Assembly (NCBI RefSeq): GCF_026242055.1
Contig: NZ_JAPJDL010000004.1
Location: 410,711 to 474,710, forward strand
DNA length: 64,000 bases
From: Lentzea sp. NEAU-D7
GTDB taxonomy: Bacteria > Actinomycetota > Actinomycetes > Mycobacteriales > Pseudonocardiaceae
Direction of reading: 5' to 3'
The notes under the pieces: generated by a model
What the model saw: only the letters and a program-made list of their open reading frames with translations
Databases searched by the model: none
What the model was told of the DNA's origin: nothing
Made by a program: the position numbers and the translations under genes
Shown: piece by piece, positions 18,263 to 26,590 of the stretch
How positions within the stretch are numbered: position 1 is the stretch's first letter
Layout of the letters: each line of letters opens with the position of its first letter

Positions 18263-19331
18263 CGAGCTGGGCATCGAACACCCCGTCTTCGGCTTCACGC
18301 CGTCCGAGCACGTGGCGGCGGCGATCAGCCGGGCAGGCGGGCTCGGTGTCCTCGGGTGCGTGCGGTTCAACGACGCGGAGGACCTCGACCGCGCGTTGAC
18401 GTGGATGGACGAGAACACCGACGGCAAGCCCTATGGCGTCGACATCGTCATGCCCGCCACCGTGCCGAAGGAAGGCACGCAGATCGACCTGGCGAGCCTC
18501 ATCCCGCAGAGCCACAAGGAGTTCGTGCAACAGACGTTGCTGAAGCTCGGCGTGCCGCCGCTGCCCGACGGCGAGGGCGGCGAGGGCGTGCTCGGCTGGC
18601 TGCACTCGGTCGCGCGCTCGCACGTCGACGTGGCCCTGGAGCACCCGATCCGGCTCATCGCGAACGCCCTGGGCTCGCCGCCCACCGACGTCATCGAACG
18701 GGTGCACGCGGCCGGCGTCCCGGTGGCGGCGCTGGCGGGCAAGGCCGAGCACGCGCGCAGGCACGTGGCCAACGGCGTCGACATCGTGGTGGCGCAGGGT
18801 TACGAGGCCGGCGGCCACACGGGTGAGGTCGCGACGATGGTGCTCGTGCCGGAGATCGTGGACGCGGTGGACGTCCCTGTGCTCGCCGCGGGCGGCATCG
18901 GCTCGGGACGGCAGGCCGCCGCGGCGATGGCGCTCGGCGCGTCCGGTGTCTGGATGGGCTCGTACTGGCTCACCACCGCCGAGTACACCCTGGGCAACTC
19001 CAGCACCAAGGAGGCGTTGCTCGCCGCCGGGTCCAGCGACACCGTCCGGACCCGCGTCTACACCGGCAAACCCGCGCGGCTGCTGAAGACGCGGTGGACC
19101 GAGGCGTGGTCCGCGCCGGGCGCCCCGGAACCGTTGCCGATGCCGTTGCAGAACATCCTGGTCAGCGAGGCACACCTGCGGATCGCCCGGTCCGACGACC
19201 CGACGGTGGTCTCGATGCCGGTCGGTCAGGTCGTCGGGCGGATGAACGAGGTCCGCCCGGTCGCGGAGGTCCTCGCGGACCTGCTGGCGGAGTTCGACGC
19301 GACGGTCGAACGCCTCACCAAGCTGCGCTGA
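18243..19331 (+). CDS. NAD(P)H-dependent flavin oxidoreductase (2-nitropropane dioxygenase family)
   Basis: A 362-aa FMN TIM-barrel protein of the nitronate-monooxygenase-like family. Diagnostic stretches are GGLGVLGCVRF, the FMN-phosphate loop AAGGIGSGRQ and QGYEAGGHTGEVATM, which holds the family histidine. It starts 20 bp inside the end of fadD19 with GGAGGA just upstream, so it is translationally coupled. M. tuberculosis Rv1533 looks similar from memory; another relative, IpdC (Rv3553), reduces a steroid CD-ring intermediate. Whether this protein does the same is unknown. Confidence 0.8.
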   Translation: MRTSLCDELGIEHPVFGFTPSEHVAAAISRAGGLGVLGCVRFNDAEDLDRALTWMDENTDGKPYGVDIVMPATVPKEGTQIDLASLIPQSHKEFVQQTLLKLGVPPLPDGEGGEGVLGWLHSVARSHVDVALEHPIRLIANALGSPPTDVIERVHAAGVPVAALAGKAEHARRHVANGVDIVVAQGYEAGGHTGEVATMVLVPEIVDAVDVPVLAAGGIGSGRQAAAAMALGASGVWMGSYWLTTAEYTLGNSSTKEALLAAGSSDTVRTRVYTGKPARLLKTRWTEAWSAPGAPEPLPMPLQNILVSEAHLRIARSDDPTVVSMPVGQVVGRMNEVRPVAEVLADLLAEFDATVERLTKLR

Positions 19332-20229
19332 GTTTGAGGAGCTGGGCGGTCGCGCCGCCCAGCTCGAACTCGTGGCGCTTCGCCGCCGTGAAGTAGCGGT
19401 GGACGTCGTGGCTCATGTCGATGCCGGTGCCGCCGTGCACGTGCACGGCGGTGTGCGCCACGCGGTGCCCGGCGTCGGCGGCCCAGAACTTCGCCGTCGC
19501 CACCTCGGCCGCCGCGTCCAGTCCTTCGGAGAGCCGCCAAGCGGCCTGCCAGAGGGTCAGGCGGATCGCCGCGACGTCGATGTACGCATCAGCGAGCCGT
19601 TGTGCCACGGCCTGGAAGCTGCCGATCGGCCGGTCGAACTGCACGCGGGTCCGCGCGTACTCGGCCGTCAGCTCCAGCGCGCGTTCGGTGACACCGAGCT
19701 GCAGAGCGCACAACCCCAGCGCGTACCGCGTGATCAACCAGTCCGGGGACAGGCCGGGCACCACCTCGCCGGTGCCGGAGAACGCGAAGCACCCCGCGTC
19801 CGAGCCGTCGACCAGCTCCTGCGGGGTGATCTCCAGCTGCTCCGCCTCGACGAGGAAAACCTGCTCCTCGTGCGCCACCAGGAACGCGGCCGCCTCCGAC
19901 GCGGACGGCACCGTCGTCTTCACGCCGTCCGCGTCCGACAGCGCCACGGACAGCACGGTTCCCGGTGTCAGCCAGCGTTCGCGCTGCTCCTGCGTGCCGA
20001 ACTCGGCGAGCGCCGAGGCCGCGACCGTCGCGGGCAGGTAGGGCACGGGGGAGACCGCGCGGCCCAGTTCGACCAGCACCGAGCACTGCTCCAGCACCCC
20101 GAACTCGTCGGGCCGTTCCGGCACGACGCCCGACTTGACCAGGTCGAGCCAGGGCGTGTCGGACGAGTCGAGGATCTTGCGGGTCAGCGCGGCCAGCTCG
20201 CGCTGAGCCTCGGTCGGGGTGAAGTCCAC
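19315..20229 (-). CDS. chsE5: Acyl-CoA dehydrogenase subunit, ChsE5/FadE27-like, short form
   Basis: A 304-aa acyl-CoA dehydrogenase-fold protein. It begins MDFTPTEAQRELAAL, and its C-terminal half contains TRVQFDRPIGSFQAVAQRLADAYIDV and HVHGGTGIDMSHDVHRYF. Order and style match FadE27 (ChsE5), the partner of FadE26 (ChsE4) in a heterotetramer that dehydrogenates side-chain acyl-CoAs. It is about 70 residues shorter than I recall for the M. tuberculosis protein, mainly by loss within the N-terminal and middle domains. The start is 9 bp downstream of the chsE4-like stop. It converges on and overlaps the NPD-type gene by 17 bp. Confidence 0.8.
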   Translation of the reverse strand: MDFTPTEAQRELAALTRKILDSSDTPWLDLVKSGVVPERPDEFGVLEQCSVLVELGRAVSPVPYLPATVAASALAEFGTQEQRERWLTPGTVLSVALSDADGVKTTVPSASEAAAFLVAHEEQVFLVEAEQLEITPQELVDGSDAGCFAFSGTGEVVPGLSPDWLITRYALGLCALQLGVTERALELTAEYARTRVQFDRPIGSFQAVAQRLADAYIDVAAIRLTLWQAAWRLSEGLDAAAEVATAKFWAADAGHRVAHTAVHVHGGTGIDMSHDVHRYFTAAKRHEFELGGATAQLLKLSAAW

Positions 20230-20238
20230 GGAGTCTCC

Positions 20239-21399
20239 TTACCGAGGCACAGCGGGCAGCCCGAGGCCCGCCCGCGCGATGATGTCCCGCTGGATCTCGT
20301 TGGTGCCGCCGCCGAACGTGAGGATCAGCGACGACCGGTGCATGCGTTCGACGCGCCCGTGCAGCAGCGCTCCCGCGGAGCCCGTGCGCACGATCCCGTT
20401 GGCGCCCAGCACCTCCATCAGCAGGCGGTATCCCTCGGTCGCGAACTCGGTGCCGAACACCTTGGTGGCGGAGGCCTCCGCCGGTGACGGGGCCTCGTCG
20501 GAACCGGAAGCGATCCGCCAGTTGACGAGCTTGAGGAACTCGGTCTTGGCGTGCACGCGGGCGAGGTGCAGGCGCACCCATTCCTGTTTCGCGGCACCGG
20601 TTTCGTCCGCCCATTGACGAACTTCGCGCAGCGCGGTCTGCAGCGGAGCGGCCGAGCAGAGGGCGACGCGTTCGTGGTTGAGCTGGTTGGTGATGAGCTT
20701 CCAGCCCTTGTGCTCCTCGCCGACGAGGTTCGCCGCGGGCACCCGGACGCTGTCGTAGAAGGTGGCGCTGGTCGTGGGCCCGGACATGGTCGGCACGGGC
20801 GTCCAGGAGAAGCCGGGGGCGGTGGTCGGCACCATGATGACGCTCAACCCCCTGTGCCGCTGCGACTCCGGGTCGGTGCGGCAGGCGAGCCAGACGTAGT
20901 CGGCGTACTGGATGAGGCTGGTCCACATCTTCTGGCCGTTGACCACGTACTCGTCACCGTCGCGGACCGCGCGCGTGCGCAGGCCCGCGAGGTCGGTGCC
21001 CGCCTCCGGTTCGGAGTAGCCGATGGCGAAGTGCAGCTCCCCGGACGCGATCTTCGGCAGGTAGAACGCCTTCTGCTCGGGTGTGCCCAGGGACATGATC
21101 GTCGGGCCGATGGAGTTCAGCGTCAGGAACGGCACCGGCGCACCGGCCGCGGACGCCTCGTCCAGGAAGATCAGCTGCTCGATCATCGGGCGGGCGCGGC
21201 CGCCGTACTCCTCCGGCCAGCCGATGGTGAGCCAGCCGTCCAGCCCCATCTGGCGGACGGTGTCCTTGTAGACCGCGGCGTCGCCGTAGTCGCCACCGCC
21301 GGCGAGCGCGGCCCTGCGTTCGGGCGTCATGAGCGCGGCGAAGTACGCCCGCAACTCCTGGCGCAACTGCTCCTGTTCGGGCGTGAAACCGATGCGCAT
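20239..21399 (-). CDS. chsE4: Acyl-CoA dehydrogenase subunit, ChsE4/FadE26-like
   Basis: A 386-aa acyl-CoA dehydrogenase. Visible are the N-terminal RIGFTPEQEQLRQELRAYF helix, the FAD-binding IGYSEPEAGTDLAGLRTRA segment, DGDEYVVNGQKMWTS, and the C-terminal TFGGGTNEIQRDIIARAGLGLP. With the ChsE5-like gene 9 bp downstream it should form the heteromeric dehydrogenase acting on steroid side-chain CoA esters (established for M. tuberculosis ChsE4-ChsE5). ATG 21399 lies 11 nt from a perfect KstR-like palindrome and has no Shine-Dalgarno sequence; a TAGAGT box sits 7 nt before the start. Confidence 0.85.
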   Translation of the reverse strand: MRIGFTPEQEQLRQELRAYFAALMTPERRAALAGGGDYGDAAVYKDTVRQMGLDGWLTIGWPEEYGGRARPMIEQLIFLDEASAAGAPVPFLTLNSIGPTIMSLGTPEQKAFYLPKIASGELHFAIGYSEPEAGTDLAGLRTRAVRDGDEYVVNGQKMWTSLIQYADYVWLACRTDPESQRHRGLSVIMVPTTAPGFSWTPVPTMSGPTTSATFYDSVRVPAANLVGEEHKGWKLITNQLNHERVALCSAAPLQTALREVRQWADETGAAKQEWVRLHLARVHAKTEFLKLVNWRIASGSDEAPSPAEASATKVFGTEFATEGYRLLMEVLGANGIVRTGSAGALLHGRVERMHRSSLILTFGGGTNEIQRDIIARAGLGLPAVPR

Positions 21400-21410
21400 G
21401 ACCGCTACTC

Positions 21411-21424
21411 TAGAACAAGTTCTA
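21411..21424. promoter_or_regulatory. Perfect KstR-like palindrome between chsE4 and fdxD
   Basis: TAGAACAAGTTCTA has perfectly symmetric arms and fully matches TnnAACnnGTTnnA. It is the best site in the window and lies in the 45-bp gap between two divergent genes, 11 nt from chsE4 and 20 nt from fdxD. Confidence 0.85.
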
Positions 21425-21444
21425 CTTGATGTCAGGAGGCCGCG

Positions 21445-21636
21445 ATGAAGGTCGGCGTCGACCCTTCGCTGTGCGAGGCGCACGGGGAGTGCATGTCAAT
21501 CCTGCCTGAGGTGTTTGACCTTGACGACGACGAGGTTCTGCAGATCCGGGACGGTGAGCTGGCCCCGTCGGAGGAGGAGCCGGCCGAGCGCGCCGTCGTG
21601 TCGTGCCCCAAAGGCGCACTGCGCCTCTCACGCTGA
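21445..21636 (+). CDS. fdxD: FdxD-type single-cluster ferredoxin
   Basis: A 63-aa ferredoxin, the same size as M. tuberculosis FdxD. The cluster ligands are in CEAHGEC near residues 10-16 and a single CPKGAL cysteine near the C-terminus. The Cx2Hx2C...CP spacing is typical of one-cluster (3Fe-4S or 4Fe-4S) ferredoxins that feed P450s. AGGAGG lies 5 nt before the ATG. It is the likely electron donor to CYP125, which is 20 kb away but under the same kind of operator. Confidence 0.9.
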   Translation: MKVGVDPSLCEAHGECMSILPEVFDLDDDEVLQIRDGELAPSEEEPAERAVVSCPKGALRLSR

Positions 21637-21653
21637 TGGGCCTTGTCATGAAC

Positions 21654-21667
21654 AAGAACAGATTCTA
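21654..21667. promoter_or_regulatory. Weak KstR-like site upstream of the alcohol dehydrogenase
   Basis: AAGAACAGATTCTA keeps AAC and the right half except that GTT reads ATT, and the first base is not T. It lies 46 nt upstream of the chosen start. It is weaker than the other sites and may be chance. Confidence 0.4.
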
Positions 21668-21712
21668 GTGTTCGACGGCACCAGGCCGTGAGCTCAGCGA
21701 GGAGTGATACCG

Positions 21713-22798
21713 GTGAAGGCTGCCGTGCTCAACCAGGTAGGCGACGACAAGCTCGAGCTCCGGGACGACGTGACCACGGCCCCGGTCGGGCCGCAGGAGA
21801 TCCGCATCCGGATCAAGGCGTGCGGGGTGTGCCACAGCGACCTGTCCGCAATGGACGGAACGCTGCCGGCCCTGACGCCCGGCGTGGTCGGTCACGAGGG
21901 CGCCGGGGAGATCGTCGAGATCGGGAGCGCCGTGACGTCGCTCGCGGTCGGCGACCACGTGGCGATCACGTTCGTGCCGCCGTGCGGGAAGTGCGCGCAG
22001 TGCGTGACGGGCCAGTCCCATCTGTGCCTCGTGCACACCATCTCGGCGTTCACGTCACCGAGGTTCGTCGTCGGGGGCAACCCGGCCTTCGGGTACGCGG
22101 GGCTCGGCGCGTTCGCCGAGGAGATGGTCGTGCCCGCTGACGCCGCGGTGAAGGTCGACGACGACGTGCCGTGGGAGATCGCCGCGCTGCTGTCGTGCGG
22201 CATCCTGACCGGTGTCGGAGCCGTGCTCAACACCGCGAAGGTCGAACCGGGCTCCAGCGTCGCCGTCATCGGCTGCGGTGGTGTCGGTGTCGCGGTGATC
22301 CAGGGTGCCCGGCTCGCCGCCGCCGCACGGATCGTCGCGGTCGACCCGGTGCTCGAGAAGCATGAGGTGGCGCAGAAGTTCGGCGCGACGCACGCGACGA
22401 CGCCCGACGGTGTCGCGGACCTGAACAACCAGCTGAACTCCGGCATGGGCTTCGACTACGTATTCGACGTGGTCGGCCTGCCCGCGACGATCCGCCAGGC
22501 GTGGGACCTGACGCGCCGGGGCGGCCACACGGTCGTCGTCGGGGCGGGCCGGGCGGACGCGATGGTGTCGTTCAGCGCTCAGGAGCTCTTCCTGCACGAC
22601 AAGACGCTGCACGGGTCGTTCTACGGGACCGCGAACTTCCGCCGGGACATCCCTCGCATGATCGCGCTGTGGCGGCAGGGCCGGCTGGACCTCGAAGGCA
22701 TGATCAGCAGGCGGATCAGGCTCGAGGACGTGAACGAGGGCCTGCAGGCCCTGCGTGGCGGCGGGTCGCTGATCCGCCAGGTGATCCTCTTCGACTGA
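21713..22798 (+). CDS. Zinc-dependent alcohol dehydrogenase
   Basis: A 361-aa medium-chain zinc alcohol dehydrogenase. Catalytic zinc ligands are in CGVCHSDL and GHEGAGE, structural-zinc cysteines in CGKCAQCVTGQSHLC, and the nucleotide-binding GxGxxG in IGCGGVGVAV. GTG at 21713 is preferred over 21704 because the GCGAGGAG ribosome-binding site then sits 9 nt upstream. Similar enzymes (AdhD/NDMA-dependent type) oxidise long-chain or side-chain alcohols. Placed after fdxD and before hsd4A it may convert the C26 alcohol made by CYP125 to the aldehyde, an inference. Confidence 0.85.
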   Translation: MKAAVLNQVGDDKLELRDDVTTAPVGPQEIRIRIKACGVCHSDLSAMDGTLPALTPGVVGHEGAGEIVEIGSAVTSLAVGDHVAITFVPPCGKCAQCVTGQSHLCLVHTISAFTSPRFVVGGNPAFGYAGLGAFAEEMVVPADAAVKVDDDVPWEIAALLSCGILTGVGAVLNTAKVEPGSSVAVIGCGGVGVAVIQGARLAAAARIVAVDPVLEKHEVAQKFGATHATTPDGVADLNNQLNSGMGFDYVFDVVGLPATIRQAWDLTRRGGHTVVVGAGRADAMVSFSAQELFLHDKTLHGSFYGTANFRRDIPRMIALWRQGRLDLEGMISRRIRLEDVNEGLQALRGGGSLIRQVILFD

Positions 22799-22823
22799 CA
22801 CACATCTCTTCTGGGAGTCTCTT

Positions 22824-23672
22824 GTGGACCTTGCGGGGAAGGTCGCCGTGGTCACCGGCGCGGGTGCCGGGCTCGGCCGCGCGGAGGCGCTGGAGCTCGC
22901 CAGGGCCGGTGCGTCGATCGTGCTCAACGACCTGCCGGGCTCGGCCGAGGCCGCCGCGGCCGAGATCGGGGAACTGGGCGCGAAGTGCGTCGTGGTCGAG
23001 GGTGACGTGGGCGAGCGGAGCACCGCCGACGCCCTCGTCACCGCCGCGATGGAGCAGTTCGGCGGGCTGCACGTCGTCGTGAACAACGCCGGAGTGCTGC
23101 GCGACCGGATGTTGTTCAACATGACCGACGAGGAGTGGGACCTGGTCGTGCGCGTGCACCTGCGCGGCCACTTCCTTTTGTCGCGCAACGCCGTCGCGCT
23201 GTGGAAGCAGCAGTCGAAGGCGGCCGGTGAGCCGGTCTACGCGCGGATCGTGAACACGTCCTCGGAGGCGTTCCTGCTCGGCTCCGAGGGGCAGGCCAAC
23301 TACGCGGCGGCCAAGGCGGGGATCGCGGCGCTGACCGTCGCCACCGCCCGCGGCACGAGCCGTTACGGCGTGCGCGCCAACGCGATCTGCCCGCGGGCCC
23401 GCACCCGGATGACCGCGCACGTGTTCGGCGACGCGCCGGAAGGCGACGACTCGCTCGCGCCCGAGCACGTCGCGAAGTTCGTGGCGCACCTGGCCGGACC
23501 GTCCGGCGACAGGATCAACGGACAGGTCTTCGTCGTGCACGGCGGCATGGTCGCGCTGATGGCACCACCGACCGTCGAGCAGAAGTTCGGCGAGTTCACC
23601 GATCTCGACGGCTACTTCGCCGATCGCGATCCACAGAGGTCTTTCGCCTGCACGGAAACACTGCGCATCTGA
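22824..23672 (+). CDS. hsd4A: Short-chain dehydrogenase, Hsd4A-like
   Basis: A 282-aa SDR beginning VDLAGKVAVVTGAGAGLGRAEA. The cofactor motif TGxxxGxG, NNAG, the serine in NTSSEAF and the YAAAK catalytic pair (Tyr160, Lys164) are present. A C-terminal extension ends near FGEFTDLDGYFADRD. In M. tuberculosis Hsd4A (Rv3502c) is next to fdxD and acts as 17-beta-hydroxysteroid and 3-hydroxyacyl-CoA dehydrogenase. Gene order here is the same after one inserted alcohol dehydrogenase gene. The GTG start has a weak ribosome-binding site. Confidence 0.8.
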   Translation: MDLAGKVAVVTGAGAGLGRAEALELARAGASIVLNDLPGSAEAAAAEIGELGAKCVVVEGDVGERSTADALVTAAMEQFGGLHVVVNNAGVLRDRMLFNMTDEEWDLVVRVHLRGHFLLSRNAVALWKQQSKAAGEPVYARIVNTSSEAFLLGSEGQANYAAAKAGIAALTVATARGTSRYGVRANAICPRARTRMTAHVFGDAPEGDDSLAPEHVAKFVAHLAGPSGDRINGQVFVVHGGMVALMAPPTVEQKFGEFTDLDGYFADRDPQRSFACTETLRI

Positions 23673-23696
23673 TTTTTGGCGACTCTAGGAGGAGCT

Positions 23697-25202
23697 GTGA
23701 CGCTCACCGTCCAACCGCACCGCGAGACGCTGGGCCTCAAGGACGGCCGGCTCCTCATCGGAGGCGAGTTCCGCGAGGCGGACGAGACCTGGACCCACCA
23801 CCACCCCGCGACCGGCGAGGAGATCGGCAGCTTCGCCGTCGCCTCGGTGCAGGACGTGGACGCGGCGGTGCGTGCGGCGCGCAAGGCGTTCGACGAGGGC
23901 ACGTGGCCGCGCAGCCGCGCGGGTGAGCGCATCAAGGTCCTGCGCAGGTACGGAGACCTGCTGCGGGAACACTCGGACGAGCTGCGCGGACTGCAGGCGC
24001 TGGACAACGGCGTGCCGCTGTCGTTCGGCCAGATCTACGCCACGTCGGTCGGCATCGCGGCGGACATCTTCGACCACCACGCCGGCTGGATCGACAAGGT
24101 CGGCGGCCAGACGCTGCCGCCGTACCAGGGTGGCGACCACCTCGCGATGACGTTCCGCGAACCGGTTGGCGTCGTCGCGGCGATCCTGCCGTGGAACGCG
24201 CCGTTCGTGCTGTTCGCCCAGAAGCTCGCGCCCGCGCTGGCGGCCGGCTGCACGGTCGTGGTCAAACCGTCGGAGTACGCGTCGTTCTGCGTGATCCGCA
24301 TGGTCGAGCTGCTGATCGAGGCCGGGCTGCCGGAGGGCGTCGTCAACCTCGTCACCGGCCCCGGGAACCCGACCGGCGAAGCGCTGATCACCCACCCCGG
24401 CGTCGACAAGATCAGCTTCACCGGCAGCCGCACCGTCGGCCGCCGGATCGTCGAGGCCTCCGCCGGGACGATGAAGCGCGTGTCCCTGGAACTGGGCGGG
24501 AAGTCGCCGGCGATCGTGTTCTCGGACGCGCCGAACGTCGGCCTCGCCGCGATGACCTGCATGGGCATGGTCACCATGGGCCTGTCCGGCCAGGCGTGCG
24601 TGGCGCACACGCGGGCGTTGGTGCAGCGGGACGCGCAGGACGAGTTCATCTCGATGGCGCAGATGCTCGCGACCGCGGTGACGTTCGGCGACCCGTTCGA
24701 CCCCGCGGTGCTGGCCAGCCCGCTGATCAACGGCAAGCAGCTCGAACGCGTGCTCGGCTACATCGAACGCGGCCAGGAGGAGGGAGCCCGCCTGGTGACC
24801 GGCGGCACCCGGCTCGAGGGCGACTACGCGTCCGGCAACTTCGTCGCGCCGACGATCTTCGCGGACGCCAGCAACGACATGGCCATCGCCCGTGACGAGA
24901 TCTTCGGGCCGGTGCTGACGATCGTGCCGTTCGACGACGAGGAAGAAGCGGTCCGCATCGCGAACGACACCGAGTACGGCCTGGGCGCCGGCGTCTACAC
25001 CAACGACGTCCGCCGCGCGTTCCGCGTCTCGAAGGCCCTGCGGGTGGGCATGGTCGGCGTCAACGGCTTCCAGCTCGAACCGCACATCCCGTTCGGCGGC
25101 TACAAGCAGTCGGGGCTCGGCCGCGAGGGCGGGCAGAGCGCCTACGAGGCCTACACCGAGCTCAAGACCGTGATGATGCCGCTGACCGACGAGATGATGT
25201 AG
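23697..25202 (+). CDS. NAD(P)-dependent aldehyde dehydrogenase
   Basis: A 501-aa aldehyde dehydrogenase of the common NAD(P) superfamily. The catalytic cysteine is Cys301 in SGQACVAHTR and the general base Glu265 in LELGGKSP; the PWNAPF and FGGYKQSG blocks are also present. GTG at 23697 sits behind AGGAGG; the longer TTG-start reading at 23676 runs through that ribosome-binding site and is rejected. Its 3' end abuts the next start with no gap. In this setting it could oxidise the steroid C26 aldehyde to the acid that FadD19 activates, which is inference. Confidence 0.9.
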   Translation: MTLTVQPHRETLGLKDGRLLIGGEFREADETWTHHHPATGEEIGSFAVASVQDVDAAVRAARKAFDEGTWPRSRAGERIKVLRRYGDLLREHSDELRGLQALDNGVPLSFGQIYATSVGIAADIFDHHAGWIDKVGGQTLPPYQGGDHLAMTFREPVGVVAAILPWNAPFVLFAQKLAPALAAGCTVVVKPSEYASFCVIRMVELLIEAGLPEGVVNLVTGPGNPTGEALITHPGVDKISFTGSRTVGRRIVEASAGTMKRVSLELGGKSPAIVFSDAPNVGLAAMTCMGMVTMGLSGQACVAHTRALVQRDAQDEFISMAQMLATAVTFGDPFDPAVLASPLINGKQLERVLGYIERGQEEGARLVTGGTRLEGDYASGNFVAPTIFADASNDMAIARDEIFGPVLTIVPFDDEEEAVRIANDTEYGLGAGVYTNDVRRAFRVSKALRVGMVGVNGFQLEPHIPFGGYKQSGLGREGGQSAYEAYTELKTVMMPLTDEMM

Positions 25203-25949
25203 ATGCGGCTCGACGGGAAGATCGCCCTGATCACCGGCGCCGCCCGCGGTCAGGGCGCGGCGGCGGCACGCCGGTTCGCGGCCGAGGGCGCGCGGGTGAT
25301 GATCACCGACGTCCTCGACGACCAGGGCAAGGAGCTCGCGGCCGAGCTCGGTGCCGAGTACTGCCACCTCGACGTGTCGTCGGAGGACGAGTGGGCCGAG
25401 GCCGTCTCGTTCACCGTTTCGGCGTTCGGCGACATCACGGTCCTCGTGAACAACGCCGGCATCCTGCACTTCTCCGCCCTGGCAGACACGACGCTCGCCG
25501 ACTACCAGCGGGTGATCGGCATCAACCAGGTCGGCACGTTCCTCGGCATGAGGTCGGTCGTGCCGTCGATGAAGCGGGCCGGCGGCGGGTCGATCGTGAA
25601 CGTGTCGTCGGTCGAGGGCCTGGGCGGCATGCCGTACCTCGTGGCGTACACGGCGTCGAAGTTCGCCATCCGCGGCATGACCAAGGTCGCCGCGATGGAA
25701 CTGGGGCAGCACGGGATCCGGGTGAACTCCGTGCACCCCGGCGCCATCGACACCCCGATGGTCAGCGAGGCCCTCGGGCGGCCGATCGACGTGTCACCGA
25801 TCGGCAAGAAGCTGGCGCTGCGCCGGATCGGGCAGCCGGAGGACGTGGCGAACGTCGTGCTGTTCCTGGCCAGCGACGAGAGCGCGTACTGCACCGGCAG
25901 TGAGTTCGTGGTCGACGGAGGGGCCACGGCGACCCACGCGTTGAGCTGA
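25203..25949 (+). CDS. Short-chain dehydrogenase, hydroxysteroid-dehydrogenase-like
   Basis: A 248-aa classical SDR: TGAARGQGAAAARRF cofactor motif, NNAGI, serine in NVSSVEG near residue 136, and Tyr149/Lys153 in YTASK. The C-terminal SAYCTGSEFVVDGGATATH is typical. The GAARGQG variant and overall size resemble 3-alpha/20-beta-hydroxysteroid dehydrogenases of actinobacteria (FabG3 type). ATG directly follows the aldehyde dehydrogenase stop, making the two coupled. It ends the steroid block. Confidence 0.85.
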   Translation: MRLDGKIALITGAARGQGAAAARRFAAEGARVMITDVLDDQGKELAAELGAEYCHLDVSSEDEWAEAVSFTVSAFGDITVLVNNAGILHFSALADTTLADYQRVIGINQVGTFLGMRSVVPSMKRAGGGSIVNVSSVEGLGGMPYLVAYTASKFAIRGMTKVAAMELGQHGIRVNSVHPGAIDTPMVSEALGRPIDVSPIGKKLALRRIGQPEDVANVVLFLASDESAYCTGSEFVVDGGATATHALS

Positions 25950-26084
25950 GAGACCGCATTGGTCAGCGTTGTTGATTAGCCGCGGATCCCCGATCGTCAT
26001 CAACGGGGCCTGGCTAGCGTCTCCATCGACCACCGCCGTGCATTGGGGGTACGGCGGTCGTCGACTTGGGGAGGAGTGCAGCTC

Positions 26085-26477
26085 ATGCGCAAAGCAGCGG
26101 CGATCGTGGCGTTCTTCCTGGCCCTGGCAGGGCCGGGAACGGCCTCGGCGGACGTCAGCCCCGCGTGCAACGGGAACTGGGACTCGCACGTCTGGGCGAA
26201 GGTGCAGCGGGACAGCTGCGGGAGCTACATCGGCACCGTCAAGCTGACCAACATCCACACCATCGGATTCACCGGCCACTGGGACATCGTGGTCAACGGC
26301 AGCAAGGTGCGGGCGGAGCCCACGTCGGGCGACGCGTGGCTGGGGGCCGGCGTCACGCGAACGATCAACGTCGAGTGGTTCGCGTCGACCGCCCACGACC
26401 TGTGCGCCGTGCTCTGGGAAAGGCTCGCCACGGGTGGGTACAGCCAGCGCGGCGTGCCCTGCGTCCCGATCGACTGA
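26085..26477 (+). CDS. Small secreted protein with four cysteines
   Basis: A 130-aa protein with a signal peptide (MRKAAAIVAFFLALAGPGTASA, cleavage likely after residue 22) and a mature part of about 108 residues. Four cysteines (ACNG, DSCGS, DLCAV, VPCVP) could make two disulphides, and alternating hydrophobic stretches suggest a beta fold. GAGGAG lies about 8 nt before the ATG. I do not recognise the family. It is followed by a strong terminator, so it is probably monocistronic. Confidence 0.7.
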   Translation: MRKAAAIVAFFLALAGPGTASADVSPACNGNWDSHVWAKVQRDSCGSYIGTVKLTNIHTIGFTGHWDIVVNGSKVRAEPTSGDAWLGAGVTRTINVEWFASTAHDLCAVLWERLATGGYSQRGVPCVPID

Positions 26478-26485
26478 GCAGGCGC

Positions 26486-26514
26486 GGGGTTCCCGGGCTC
26501 GTCCTGGGAACCCC
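26486..26514 (+). terminator. Terminator after the small secreted protein
   Basis: GGGGTTCCC (26486-26494) pairs with GGGAACCCC (26506-26514) around an 11-nt loop, followed by a C/T-rich stretch, starting 9 nt after the stop. Confidence 0.75.
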
Positions 26515-26590
26515 CTCTTCCGTCCCGGTGCAACCGGGTGGACCTCTCCGGCGTATCCATGATCGAGAGGTCATACCCGGGGAGCTCGAT

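Noticed and set aside
21654..21667. Full-strength KstR site before the alcohol dehydrogenase
   Set aside because: One conserved base of the GTT core is changed (ATT) and the first base is not T; kept only as a weak candidate.
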